The position numbers and the translations under genes were made by a program. From Hypsibius dujardini (taxonomy: Eukaryota > Tardigrada > Eutardigrada > Parachela > Hypsibiidae), in the NCBI GenBank assembly GCA_001579985.1, contig LRSR01008382.1, positions 1 through 64,000 of the forward strand: a stretch of DNA of 64,000 nucleotides, given 5' to 3'. Below are positions 12,336-24,126 of the stretch, one piece after another. The notes under the pieces were generated by a model that was not told the origin of the DNA, ran no database searches, and saw nothing but the letters and a program-made list of their open reading frames with translations. Positions within the stretch are counted from its first letter, which is position 1. Each line of letters starts with the position of its first letter.

Positions 12336-12358
12336 TTAACCCTCTGAGTACCAGTCAG
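12336..12358 (+). repeat. TTAA-CCC terminus-like motif (piggyBac-end-like)
   Basis: TTAACCCTCTGAGTACC followed by AGTCAG at 12336-12358 is the reverse complement, with one difference, of 6539-6561. A TTAA followed by CCC is the layout of piggyBac termini. Only isolated ends are seen, each pointing away from its flanking gene material. Confidence 0.35.
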
Positions 12359-12610
12359 CTTATATTGGCTTAATTCTTCCTTCAAATTCGATTTGCTCAT
12401 CGAGCATTTGGACTTTTTAGATAGATCTCGTTGGTTTGCTATTCGTACAGTTTTGCAGAAAATTCACAGCGGAAAAATCAGAGTTTTGAGCTGCCTCACA
12501 AAACGCCTACCGAGGTTTCGCTACGGTATACAGCACGCATACCAAACCATAATGCATGAGTTTTGAGCAAAACTCAAATTCAATTAATTAAACTATCCTG
12601 CTGTAACGAA

Positions 12611-12715
12611 TCAGCTGATTAGTGTCAATCCACCAATCAATCAACCAATCAACCGGAGCAAAGTATCAGCTGATTAGTGTCAATCCACCAATCAAACGGC
12701 CAATCGACCGGACCG
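12611..12715. repeat. Two-copy 55-bp tandem duplication
   Basis: The string TCAGCTGATTAGTGTCAATC plus CACCAATCAA starts at 12611 and again at 12666. The copies differ slightly at their 3' halves (AACCAATCAACCGGA versus CGGCCAATCGACCGGA). No gene overlaps. Confidence 0.7.
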
Positions 12716-13601
12716 ACGTAAGGGAAATCTGGTATGTTTTCTCCCTTACAGTACGAGGCTTCGGAAATTTTAGAGAGCTAACTTCTTTCATGAAATAGCA
12801 GAGGATTAGTTCAGTCACCCTAATTAGTTGCGTCTCCGGTCCGTTGTGTAATTGATCATGTTTTCCGGCAGGAGTTCACCGCTTTCGGGAAATGTATGTT
12901 TTAGCACACAATCAAGAACAAACGAATCAACTCGTCGAAAAACATCTCTCCGCGAATGATTAATTTCGACGCCTTTGTTCATTTGTTTTCTTAAAGCAAG
13001 CGTAAAAATTGTTATAACTACATTTATCTTCGTGAACAATTTTAAACTAAAAATTTGGAGGAAGCAATCGACTGTCGGGGTCGATGAGACGACCAACGAG
13101 ATACCCCAAAAACTACCTCCCATAGGTGGTTACGGAGATACAGCCAGAAACAAAAGAAAAGGGACGTAACGCAAAAGGAATTTAGTTCGAACCGTAAAAA
13201 TTTGAGACACGGGTAAGATTCGAGTTATGGTTATGGCAAAACCGCGGTATTGTACGGTACGATACGAATTTGAGACAAAAAAAGTTTCAAACCATACCGG
13301 TGTTTCACATCTTTTTGGTTCGGAAAACCGTGTCTCGAGATACGGTTTGCCAAAACGGCAAATCTGAGACACCGTTACGGTTACGTTACGGGCTTTGATA
13401 CTGATTTGACGCACCCTATGTCATCATAATTAACCGCAATTCCAGAGTTGTCAATACTGGAGAAAACACTGGTCGCACACAATGCGACATGTTCTGAAAC
13501 TTCCTGTTCCGTTTGACGTACGCTCCAGGATAATATGATACCTGCTGATTTTCCTGTACTCTCCAGTCACTAAGAAGGACCTTGAAATTCCCCTCATCAA
13601 G

Positions 13602-14453
13602 ACTGTTATGATGTGTGGAATATTCTCATTTTTGTCGGATTAATATTTTCGGCAATTTTCTAGACACATTTTTTTATTCCTATTCAAGGCGAACTACTAC
13701 CAATCATCCATGTTGTTCCTTTCTACTATAGTCGCTTAAATTGTCTCATTTCTGTCGGAGAACGAATTTTCAGTTATTTTCTACACGATATTTTTTATTT
13801 AATNNNNNNNNNNNNNNNNNNNNNNNNNNNNNNNNNNNNNNNNNNNNNNNNNNNNNNNNNNNNNNNNNNNNNNNNNNNNNNNNNNNNNNNNNNNNNNNNN
13901 NNNNNNNNNNNNNNNNNNNNNNNNNNNNNTCTTGCTGCTGTGGTCGGAACGGGATGCAGTTTGGCGATCTTGGAGTTGGTGGGCTTGGTGGCTAGTTGAA
14001 TTCACTCTGAAAGGCATGTTTGAAAATGGAAGATCGCCTATACAGTTGCGACACGGCACGACTAGCAGTCGTGCCATAGATAAAAAAAACTGTAAAAGGA
14101 AACCGGCGAAGAAAAAAATATTTATGGCAGCGAAATGAGACAATTCAACAGATCTTAACTAAAACAAAAGTGATTAGTTGTTTTAAATAAAAAATATCGT
14201 GTAGAAAATAACTGAAAATTCGTTCTCCGACAGAAATGAGACAATTCAAGAGATCATAAAATAAACAAATTGTTTAGGAAATAACCAAAATTTGTTTTCC
14301 GACAGAAATGAAAAAATGTAAGCGACTATAGTAGAAAGGAACAACATGGATGATTGGTAGTAGTTCGCCTTGAATAGGAATAAAAAAATGTGTCTAGAAA
14401 ATTGCCGAAAATATTAATCCGACAAAAATGAGAATATTCCACACATTATAACA
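13602..14453. mobile_element. Foldback element with long inverted arms around an N gap
   Basis: The left arm (13602-13803) is repeated inverted in the right arm (about 14165-14453), from TGTTATRATGTGTGG at the outer ends to ATTTTTTATTTAAT inside. The right arm carries an extra internal subunit (TTTCTGTCGGA-type motifs repeat several times). Positions 13804-13929 are unknown bases, probably because the hairpin-prone arms defeated assembly. The known core, 13930-14164, contains no recognised coding region. Confidence 0.75.
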
Positions 14454-14627
14454 GAATCTTCAGATAATACACTCTCTTCAGCTCACTCAAACCGCGATTC
14501 TTGCAAATTCGATAAACATGCTTGCCATCTTTGAAAATTAGGTTGGAAGATATAACGATATTAATGATTATTGTGGTTCGTTTATATTTCATACTTTATG
14601 TTTATGTTATATTTTGTTTTATTTCAG

Positions 14628-14681
14628 GCTACTTACGACTCTACTTGCAATTCACTGGAGGGGTTTAATATTGTGTGCTAG
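14628..14681 (+). pseudogene. Orphan last exon of the Cys-rich family
   Basis: A TTTTATTTCAG acceptor is followed by 17 codons (ATYDSTCNSLEGFNIVC) and TAG. Length, Cys positions and stop match exon 5 of the intact gene (VTYDSTCNTLGAFNITC). No upstream exons in the right order are nearby, because the decayed copy at 9128 stops 4.5 kb to the left. It is probably the tail of that copy, pushed away by insertions. Confidence 0.65.
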
Positions 14682-14904
14682 GAGCAAGATCTCAAGTTTC
14701 AAAGAGACCAGTCATCAGGAAGCTCACTGTCTTATGCTATCAACATTTTTGTCGCTGCTATTTTTGCTGAAATTGTGTTTCTCATTAGAATTCTAGTACG
14801 TCCACTTCTGTTCTAGTCTAAATATTGTAAATAATCAGCGAGAAAGCAAAGATAAAAACAAAAAAGTTTAATAAAGGGCAGTTTTTGGCTAAAGGGAACA
14901 ATAA

Positions 14905-15232
14905 ATCCGCTATGCGTGTTCAACCGATGCATCACTCCTGGATCCGGGGTATTCAATCCTGCTTTTTATACCCGACAACAGCTAGACATTTTTCAGACTA
15001 CGTATGGATTGATAATAGCTGGTGGAATCAACACACCTGCTGATCCTGCTAGGTGTGTCCCAGCTAATGAGCCCTCGGTAAAGGGCTCTTATTGTGGTAC
15101 TTGCCTTGCAATTCCGCCAGTCCTTCTGGCCCAAGTTGGCTCATGCACGAATGCGGATACTTTCTCACAGACCATCACGATCGCTGGACTCTTTCCTCTT
15201 TTTTAAAATAGGATAATTAGTGGAATCAATGT
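14905..15232 (+). pseudogene. Partial exon-4 copy of the Cys-rich family
   Basis: From about 14905 the + strand reads VFNRCITPGSGVFNPAFYT and on to YCGTCLAIPPVLL, matching the 3' half of exon 4 of the intact gene. It ends at a conserved GTAAGT donor after GGAATCAAT. The frame is lost shortly before that donor. There is no 5' part, and the exon-5-like piece lies upstream rather than downstream, so this is a separate truncated copy or a rearranged one. Confidence 0.7.
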
Positions 15233-15639
15233 AAGTGAGGGGTGGTATGAGTGAAAATATATTTTGCGATCCGCTGTCTGTTAACCGTTACAAAGGTAAT
15301 CTCTCTCCCCGCGCGGAATTCTATCCGCCCGCCTAGTCAATTACAGTTATTCTGCCAGTAATCTATTGCGTTCGCCCGTCTGATACACGTGCTCCCACCT
15401 GCTTAGCGATAGCTCGCCAGTTGTTAAACCATCCCTCCGCCTATTGGTTTCGCTTCTCTAAGATATTTTTTAATCCAGTTTTCTGTCAGGACACCTGTTA
15501 CCCGTCCAGACTCGCTCGGTGTCCGACAATTGGCCGGTTGCCATTTTATCGCATTGCGAACAAACGATTTGAAAGATATTGGTCCGTAGGCAGTCAGAGA
15601 ATGTATAGAAAATTGCTGCACGAATTCAGAGCAGACATG

Positions 15640-16710
15640 AGGTCAGACAGGCAGACAGACAGACAAGCTGACAGAAGGACAAACTTACAGACGCATAGGC
15701 AGACAAACGGACAGACAACCACGGGCAAAACGGATCGATAAACAGGCAGATGTAAAGACGGAGAGAAAACAGCAACAGACAAAGGAAAAGACGGACAGGC
15801 GGACAGGCGGCTAGACGGGCTAACGGGCTTATGAAGACACGAGAAGACCGACAAACGGAGAAACAGACGGACCGAGAGACCGATTGACGGACAGACGTAG
15901 AGGTGTAGAAACGGAGAGAGAGACAAAAGAAGAGACGGGCGGACGGACAGGCTGACATGCGGCCAGTCGGACAAATGGACAGGCGCAAAGTCGAACGTAC
16001 GGTTAGAGTGACAACCAGACTGACATACGAATAGGTGGATGGACTTACCGACAGACGGACAGACAGTTCGACGGAGGAACAGACGTCGAAACGGAAAGAC
16101 AGCGAGACGGACAAAGGAGGAGCCGGGCAGATGAACAGGCGAACAGGCGAACAAACGGTCAGACATCAGACGGCGTAACTGGCTGACGCTCAGACGAAGG
16201 GACGAAGAAACGGCGAGATAAAAATACGGAGAGACAAAGAGTTAGAGAGACGAATAGACAGGCTGTCGGACAAACGGACAGACGCACAGACGACCCGATG
16301 GACAAACTGGCAGACAGAAAGACAGACATAGAGGCCTAGAGATGAACAAATGAAGAGACGGGCGGACAGACGGGCTGATGAGCAGACAAAGAGACAGACA
16401 AACGGGCAACCGGGCTGTCGGGAAAACATACAAGCATACAAGCGGAGAGTAGGAGATACGGATAGTCCAACAGACGGGCAGACGGACGGACGGACGGACG
16501 GACGGAGAGACGGAAGGTCAGACTGATAAACTGATTAATCGATAGATCGTAAGACCGACAAACTGACAGACTATTAGATTGACTGGCCGGCACATCGACA
16601 GGCCGACACGGAAAAAAACCGACACACCGGCACACCGACGCAACAACACAACGCCGTATCGCCAAACCGACGAACCGACAGAACGACAGAACGATAAACG
16701 AACAGAGCCG
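15640..16710. repeat. Degenerate GACA/GACG tetranucleotide array
   Basis: About 1.07 kb of GACAGACGGACAGA-like sequence, purine-rich on this strand. Long open frames on the opposite strand (LSVCLSVCPS-type) are a by-product of the repeat. Similar arrays lie at about 21780-22260 and 41780-42096. Confidence 0.9.
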
Positions 16711-16783
16711 TAATTCATAATCGTTTTTTTGGTGGCTAGCTCAATATGATTCGATCCCGGATTTTTTTGTGACTCACCAGGAA

Positions 16784-17248
16784 AGGACACCACTCTGGAC
16801 GGCGAATTTCTTTATATCTGTTTGCTGTTACCGATGCACTGTTGCCTGGTCTTTTCGATTCCGTCGAGAAAATCGGCAGAAAACTAGAAATACTATTTTA
16901 AATTAAATAAAAACTAACCAGTGGTGGCATATAGAGCGCTCTGTTTATTTCACTGAAATACGTACAAATTGATTATTTGATTTTGAACGGAATGATTGAT
17001 TGACTCTGTTAAATACGGGTATGACTAATTTCATTTTTCTCTTCGCATAACTTAACAATTAATTAGCAAGTTTTTCGGTAACATAGACAGCGCCATCTAT
17101 ACACTACCATTCGTCAGTTTTTATTTAATTTAAAATAGTAGCTCTGGTTTTCTGCCGATTTTCTCGACGGAATCAAAGAGGCCAGGCAACAGTGCATCGG
17201 TAACAGCAAACATATATAAAGAAATTTGCCGTCCAGAGTGGTGTCCTT
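16784..17248. mobile_element. MITE with about 120-bp inverted repeats
   Basis: AAGGACACCACTCTGGACGG at 16784 continues for about 120 bp through GCACTGTTGCCTGG and CGGCAGAAAAC. It returns inverted and nearly perfect at about 17130-17248. The core of about 210 bp is AT-rich and non-coding. The element is 465 bp long. No clear target duplication is visible. Confidence 0.85.
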
Positions 17249-18767
17249 GCCTTGTCAGTTGAAGGTTAGTAAGCTTCAGGGACCGAGTATAGGTTGACCG
17301 ATGCTAGATGCAAAATGATTGTGATCGTGCATCAAACATGGAATTCGTATGTCCAATAAATGTCAGATTACTGAGCATTTTTTGTTCTCGTAAAGATACC
17401 TGAGTCTTGATACTTTTTGGTTTGCTTATTTATCCAGGGCCCTGACTTTCAAATACGAGTCGTTTTCCCGTGTGAACTACTCCATCAAGGGTTTTGGGGC
17501 AGGCATTAGCTTCTTGTAAATGATTTTATATAAGTAGACTTTTTCTAACTGCGTGATACAGCACGCGCCAACATAGGCAGATTTTGCAACAAACAAAATT
17601 GACGCAGAAAAACAACAGTGCTCGAAATCTTTACTCAGCGCAGTAATTAGGGCATGTGAGAGCGGCAGTGCAGTAGCTCCGATAAGACGGCATCGTTTTA
17701 TCGATAAGTTTCTTATGGGTAGTTTTCCCAAGGTAGAGAAATCTTACCCGCAAATATTTGGCAGAGGATTTTTCAGTCGGCAAAAGGATAGAGGAATTGG
17801 ATTGGAATAAGGTTGTGAAGACACTAAATGGAGAATGGTCAAAGGAAAACAAAATTTGAATTTAGAATAAACTAGTTGAAATAAAAGTTAATAAAAGGAT
17901 GTAGACAAATTGCCACACCCTAAGTTATACAAAACCCATGCATTAATTAGGTAAAGTATATAAAATATTTTGGGAGTGTTTAAAGCTACTTGCAGTGTGT
18001 ACATGGGGGAGTGTGGATATGTGGGGCCAAACAACTAATCATAAGCATAAGCATGAGCATAAAAAAGCATAAGAATAATTAAAAGTAGGGATATGTGGGG
18101 GGCCCTGTATTTGAATAACGCATTGTCCCATATCTAGTCAAATCTCTTTTTTAGTGCCTATTTATTTAATGTACTTATTTCGTCTTTCGGTTTTCGTTAT
18201 GATTACAATGCAGACGATTCTTGTAAACAATTTCTAAAATTTAAGGTGTTTGCGAAAATGAGACACATGTTTGGGCAGAATTATAAATCATACAATGGCA
18301 TATTTGCTGTGTGAATATATTATATATTTTTCAGTTTCTGCAAATCTACAAATCAAATGTAATGGAACCAAATGAAATGACATTTTTCAATCAAATCAAA
18401 TTTATATTTCTCTTTTAGAAAAAAAGGTAGACTGATAGTTTTGAACGAAGCAAATTGATCCCGTTAGGTTTGACGAGTCCAGATAAATTAACGAGTCAAA
18501 GTTGTTGTCGAAGTAAACTGAAAAATTTGAACTGATCATAAGGCTTCTTTACAGGTCATCGTCTTAATTCTTCGCAAATGGGTTAACTTCTCTATTAAAA
18601 TTTCATTGAAATTCATGGCGCTGTCTCTGATTGCGACCGTCAGCACAATTCCGACGGCCCACGAAACTGTCAGAACAATCCGATTTATTTGAGAATAAAA
18701 AGATTTGTTTGTGATGATACGTGCAGTATATCTGTTCAATCACTTTCACGCTTTTCACAATCTCAAC
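17249..18767. other. Intergenic, no gene recognised
   Basis: AT-rich sequence with short unsupported open frames on the minus strand near 17.5-17.85 kb. A short degenerate run (CATAAGCATAAGCATGAGCA) lies near 18040. Confidence 0.4.
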
Positions 18768-19004
18768 ATGTCCTTTTATCCTGCTGTTTTTGTATGTGTT
18801 CTGCTGTTTCAGGTGATGCTGCCCAGTCCAACGGACGCCGTACAGGGTCACAAGGCTCCCAGTTTTGTCCTTCCAAAAGAACCTTTCATTCCCGGTGTAA
18901 GCCCAATTGCAGGCTCATCCCCAGGGAAGGATCCTAGAATCCAAGTGCCATTCGGAAGTACCGAGCCGGAACGGGCAGCGCCTGGTGTCGGGAAACGAGG
19001 CTAG
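18768..19004 (+). CDS. Candidate secreted peptide precursor
   Basis: ATG 18768 opens a 78-aa frame with a good signal peptide (MSFYPAVFVCVLLFQVML, cleavage near TDA). A Pro/Gly-rich mature part follows, ending in PGVGKRG. GKR is the usual amidation and dibasic cleavage signal of neuropeptide precursors, so the C-terminal end could yield an amidated peptide (inference). TTTCAG followed by GTGATG inside the signal region could also be a splice acceptor, in which case the start differs. No known family is recognised. Confidence 0.4.
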   Translation: MSFYPAVFVCVLLFQVMLPSPTDAVQGHKAPSFVLPKEPFIPGVSPIAGSSPGKDPRIQVPFGSTEPERAAPGVGKRG

Positions 19005-20249
19005 GCCGTTGGATGTCATGCCTTTCTTTAAAAGATACTAGGTTAATTTGAAATGGTTTGAATAGCACTATGTCGATCAATATCTTAAAGCGACTTGATT
19101 TATTAACTTGGCCAGTTTTGTGATTAGTTGGTCCGGCATAATCTTTAGAAGTGAAGTTTAAAAGTGAAGTTTAAAACTTGCGCCTTCAATTGCTGCGCTA
19201 TGGTTCAACATTTCTGAAGAATAAAACAAATGCTTCACTAATCCAGCTAACCATGAGCTGAATCAGTAATAAAATCTTGCGTTGCTAATACATATTTACA
19301 AACAATCAACAATTCATTATACGACTTGCGTTTTGAATCATCCCAACTTAATTCCAACTAAAAGTCATTCGCCCATCACGCGCTGATTCACGGCGTGAAG
19401 TTAAAACTGGGCCAATAACCGTTTTTTTATGGCTAGCAAATGCTAGACATATTCCGATAGACCTATTGCACGAAGATCGCCTTATGACTGGACTCGTTTA
19501 GCATTTAAAAATTTAGCTGGTAGAAGAAAAGGAACATGTGTAGTATAAATGTGTATAGTTGAACGAAGATCAGCATACTTTTGCAAATTCACTATTGCAG
19601 CCGCATCTAGTTTGTATTTCACTCGGCAAAACGGCAAGACAAGACAACAATGATATCCCAGATAATAACGTCTTTTCTCAAATGAACCAACACAGTACAG
19701 AAATCGTGATTGATAAACCTTATTGTCCTCACTGATTTTGACAAGATTAGTTTAAGGAGAACCCTATAAATTGCCACAAGTACGGAAGCTGCAATAATGT
19801 ATCGCTACGATTAAATTAATTATAGTACTTTAATTATAGCGCGGAGCGTGAGAAAAAATATATAAGCGTTATTTCTAAAACTGAAGTATCATAAAGTGTG
19901 AAAATTAATCAAATATCATTTCGAGCGCGTAGCGCGAAAGGATATTTTGGGATTTAGGAATAGGAAAGTAGAAACCTCCTGTCACCGTTAATTAATTTAA
20001 AATAAAAAAAGTGCAAAATTGTGTGGAACTCTGGACGTTTATATTTATACATTTCACGTAAGTTTCACAAAACTTGTGTTAAGTGTTCACACTAAATTAA
20101 TGCCAGCCAAGTAAGATTCGGAAGTTCGAAGAGAAAATGAGTAGTCCAAAAACGCGGTAAATCGGCATCTCAGGAAATTGTTGCGGATCCGACTTTGCAC
20201 TTTCTGATCTCTTGCTCCGTATTTCTGAGTAACGTAAACTTTTCGAGTA
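19005..20249. other. Intergenic, no gene recognised
   Basis: No coding region. Near 19845-19935 two similar GC-rich words (GCGCGGAGCGTGAG and GCGCGTAGCGCGAA) sit in otherwise AT-rich DNA. Confidence 0.4.
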
Positions 20250-20829
20250 CAGTAAAACTCGTGTAATGTAAACCTCGTCTATATGCAATACCTCGTCTGT
20301 ATTGAACTTTCCTTCTGCACCGATTTCGTCCTATACATATAACATAGGGGGCGAAACTTAATGTAAATATTCCCTCTATATGGTATGTTGAATAAATTTT
20401 ACGGTCAATCATGTAAAACGCACCTCTTCTAAGTTGAATTCGACATTTCTCCTTGGAATTTTTGACGAAATCGCTCTTGCTTCTTACTTTAATCTATCCT
20501 GCAAGCTACTGCAGTGTTCATCTGCACATTGAGCTGCTTGTGTTCGTTTTTTTACGCTCTAAATTTTTTTGAAATGGCGCCGATCGTTAAAAGCAAAACA
20601 CCGACAAGGACAGAGCTAACTCTTTTCCTTGTTCCGGGCTATGGCCTGACCTTCTCTGTTCAGGCAAAAGATTTTCCGTCTAGATTGCATGAATAATTTG
20701 TTCGTAGTTTCAACGTGAAATGCATAGGCTTAGTTGTGTTTCATCGACTTTACTGTAGTGCCTGCAAGCACATAAAAAGTTGAATAAAAAGCATGGATTT
20801 TTGAGGTTTACATTAGACGAGTTTTACTG
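20250..20829. mobile_element. Pogo/Tigger-like element remnant, TA target duplication
   Basis: Termini CAGTAAAACTCGTGTAATGT at 20250 and the inverted match ending at 20829, each flanked by TA. CAGT... ends with TA duplication are typical of the pogo branch of Tc1/mariner. A short frame inside (from 20574, MAPIVKSKTPTRTELTL) might be a transposase start but is too brief to assign. Confidence 0.7.
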
Positions 20830-21256
20830 TACTTTTGAACCTACATATTATATATCCATGCAAATTTTCAGATTAATCTGACAATTTTTAGAAAAAAAAT
20901 CTCAAACTGGCATCCTAATTCCAGATTAAGACAATTAACCAAATCGCAACTGAGTTACAAGGGACGATTTTCAGAGAGCGCACCCAGAATAACTCTGATT
21001 TATATTTTTTAATAGAGCCATAATTATGATGATTTTCAAAATGAATTCCATCGGTCAGGATATGAAAACTCTATTTTGGCAGAATTTGAAAGTTCGGAAA
21101 ACACTGGTAGATTCAACTTTCCTGGATTTTGGTTGTAAACACTTTAGGAGATTAAATGGGTTAAATTTAAAAAACTTTTACTTCTTAAAATTCAATTCGA
21201 AATCGATAATCATCAGCAGAATCTATTTTGGACGTCAGGGGGCAGAGCTACGGGTC

Positions 21257-21553
21257 ATTATCCTAGTTGCGAGACACATTTTTAGTGCCTGACGCAGGAG
21301 GATCAAAGATTTTCAAACGGCGTTTTCCGCTCGTCTGCTCACAACTCATTCCTTTTGGTCTGTGTCAATTCGCGCGTACGGGTAAACGCAGGAACAAAGA
21401 AATCGCACTTTCCGTGTTTCTACGTTTGCCCGTACGCGCGAATCGGTACAGACCAGACAGAATGAGTTGTGAGCAGCCGAGCGGAAAACTCCGTTTGAAA
21501 TCTTCGATCCTCCTGAGTCTGGCACCAAAAAGGTGACTCGCAACGAGGGTATT
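21257..21553. mobile_element. Palindromic MITE, two-armed
   Basis: Arms of about 130-140 bp, from GTTGCGAGACACATTTTTAG to a GCGCGTACGGGTAAACG region, return inverted to GGTGACTCGCAACGAG. The spacer is only about 30 bp. A single-arm relative lies at 54837-55003. The family seems to contain strong inverted repeats but no coding part. Confidence 0.8.
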
Positions 21554-21779
21554 GTCGAGCCCGACCGAAAACTTAAAGTGATATTGCTGAAATGACGCAT
21601 AGCTTCGCTACTGACATCCAAAAAGGATTCTGCTAGTGTTGACAATTTCAAATTGATTTTGGAGAGGAATAGTGTTAAAAATCGCTGAATTAAATTGTTT
21701 TGTAAAAATGAAATTTTTGAGGTCAGAATCAGAGAAAATGGAATAGAAAAATTAGTACCACCGACTACCTGAAAAAGGT

Positions 21780-22260
21780 CAGGACAGACCGATTGACTCA
21801 CAGACGGTTGGACAACCCACCGTGTGGGCACTTACCGGAGGCAACCTATTGAGGGACGGACGGACGGTGAACGGAGTACTTGGCGAATAAATAGCAGGAG
21901 CAAGCTATTGACGGACAGTGGAACGGGCGAATAGGCGAACGCTCGAACTGTCCGATGGACAAATGAACGGAGCCACGGACGGACGGGCGATTTGGGAATG
22001 GGCGGCTGAACGAAACATTTGGCAAAAAAATACCGGAGGTGAATTACTAACGGACGGGGGATGGACGGGCGGACGAATTGGCGAATGGTGGGACGGAGGG
22101 ACGGACGAAGAAACAGACGAACAGGCAGACGGACGAACAGATGAACGAGCGGGCTGGTGGAGGGCCGGACGGACAAGCGCACATACGGGCGGACGGGCGA
22201 TAGTTCGGAAGGACAGATGAACGGACTGACGAATGGGTGGATGGGTGGATGGACTAATGG
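21780..22260. repeat. Degenerate GACGGACGG array
   Basis: About 480 bp of GACGGACGGGCGAA-like sequence. Open frames on both strands here are artefacts of the repeat. Confidence 0.8.
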
Positions 22261-22920
22261 AGATGATATGTAATAATTTTTTGGAATCCCTAACTTCGGC
22301 GCGGTCACGCGTTCTGTTACTCCGCCGGTCCGACATCCTTATAGGTTTGAACGATGTCTTTCGTGCAAAGTCAAAACAAGCAAACCCGGTTATCGTCTTC
22401 TTGCACACTTTTAACAGTCTAACACTCCATTCGTCCGTCAAATAACCGTAACCTAGACCGGCTGGAATGTTGCTGATAGGTCGTCCGCCCCATAATGTTT
22501 GCCATATTAGATTTTTCAGTCTACAAAAGCAATTTATTTTTGAGCGGCCCGTCTCCGTCAAACCCGTTTTTTGGAGACTATTTCAAAAAGTACAGTTCAC
22601 ACACAAAAAACGGTTACACACGAAACTAACTTGCGGCTGCTTCGTCAACTGTAAATCGTGTGTAAATTGATTTCAGATAACTGGTCGAAAAACATCGTAT
22701 GTTATTGGGTTCGTCAAAATTCCAAGCCTTTGAAAGGTTGGGCAATGCTTTTGCTTTAACTCCGGTAAAATTCGAGTGTTACTTATAACATTAACCGCGG
22801 TGATATTGTTTTCTATGAGACTTAAAACTTTATTTTAGGATATCTCAGCAACTACAGCATGAAAATGCTGCAAGAGAAGTGAGCATTCTAGAAAATGTTA
22901 GTGGTCTAGCCCAGTGGAAA

Positions 22921-22982
22921 TCAAATCAAAATGCAGGGCCAATTTCAGCGACAGCTGAAACTGGCCCTGCATTTTGATTTGA
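22921..22982. repeat. 29-bp near-perfect hairpin
   Basis: Arms 22921-22949 and 22954-22982 pair in 28 of 29 positions around a 4-base loop (GACA). The stem includes ATGCAGGGCCAATTTCAGC. It lies alone in a gene-free region. It could be a tiny foldback repeat or a small-RNA precursor. Confidence 0.8.
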
Positions 22983-24126
22983 GTGTCAAGTTAACTCACT
23001 CACTGATGGCCACGGGCCGCGTACCGATCCAACCCAGTAAAGTCTTTTGAAGTCACAAATATTGCAGAATCTTATCTAAACAAATAATTTTAGATGAAAT
23101 TGGTCTGAACAAATTTAATGAGAACGTTGGCACGCGACGAATGAATCTGTTGTGATCTTCTTCTCGGTCGTTTAGCGCCGAATTTCTTTTGACTCAAATT
23201 TTGAATCTTGGCCAAGTTCCACCCCTCTCCCCTAATGGTTTTGCACCCAAAATCTATGGTCCATTGGATTCAAAGTTTAATTAACGTTATTCATTGGTAG
23301 AAAAATGGGCAGATTTAAATGGGACCGGGACTGCCACAGCAGGGTGGGAAACTGGGTAAAATTAGTTTTCTTAGATTAATCTAAAATTAGTTTTATTATT
23401 TCTCATGATATTGAAACTTGCGGATGTATGGGGTTTGACTTCCAAGGGCCTCCTGAGATTTCAGAACGTTTTCAGAAACCTTAACCTTTCCATCACATTT
23501 GAAATATTCTTGAATGTGACCCATTTGTATTTATGAATGTGGCACCTATGATGGATCCCAAAACTCAAATTTGGTGGAAAAACTGAAGTTTATGAAAATA
23601 TTTTAAAATCTCAAGACCCTTGGAAATTGAGCTCCAACACCCTTACAAGTTACAAAACGGTTAGGCCGATCTTTGGATTCTATTTTGAAAAAAATGCATT
23701 TCACCCCTTTGTCAACCCCAATCGAGCCCCTGGTAGATTGCTTTGTCATTCCTGTTAAGCCATTTTAACTGTTCGATCTACGTGTAGGAACATTTTTTTT
23801 ATGAATCGGAGAATTTAAGTTTTAGGCGGCACGAATCTTACGAGACCCGCAACTTACTTAACTCAACAATTTATGTAATTATTTGTTTATAAGCCTTCCG
23901 TTGTCTCTTGGTTTAGGTTCATATTTATAGTGCCCAACATATTGATCATATACAAATGTACACTAGGAGGGACTCAACTGTCTCCGAGACACATGAAAAC
24001 TGTCGTCGTCGTCGCAAATGAAACATGGAAATTCTCAAAAATCTTTCGGGCATGTGCATGCGTTTAATGGGGCTGCCGTTGTAGTTACGGTTCCACAGGT
24101 ACAAGCGACAGAATAAGCCGCCGTTG
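22983..24126. other. Intergenic, no gene recognised
   Basis: No coding or repeat signal except short A/T-rich runs. It contains the 3' flank of the minus-strand gene ending at 24127. Confidence 0.4.

Noticed and set aside
13170-13410. Self-complementary-looking GAGACAC/GTGTCTC-rich stretch
   Set aside because: Only short words pair; no ends or arms of a defined element could be drawn.
15594-16665. Long minus-strand frames rich in LSVCLSVCP, up to 190 codons
   Set aside because: They translate a degenerate GACA array and change frame freely; no start context or domain.
20574-20696. Short frame in the pogo-like element as a transposase start
   Set aside because: 41 codons with no CENP-B or HTH motif I can recognise.
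21832-22561. Minus-strand frames of 158 and 218 codons
   Set aside because: Cover the GACGGACGG array; composition is repeat-driven.
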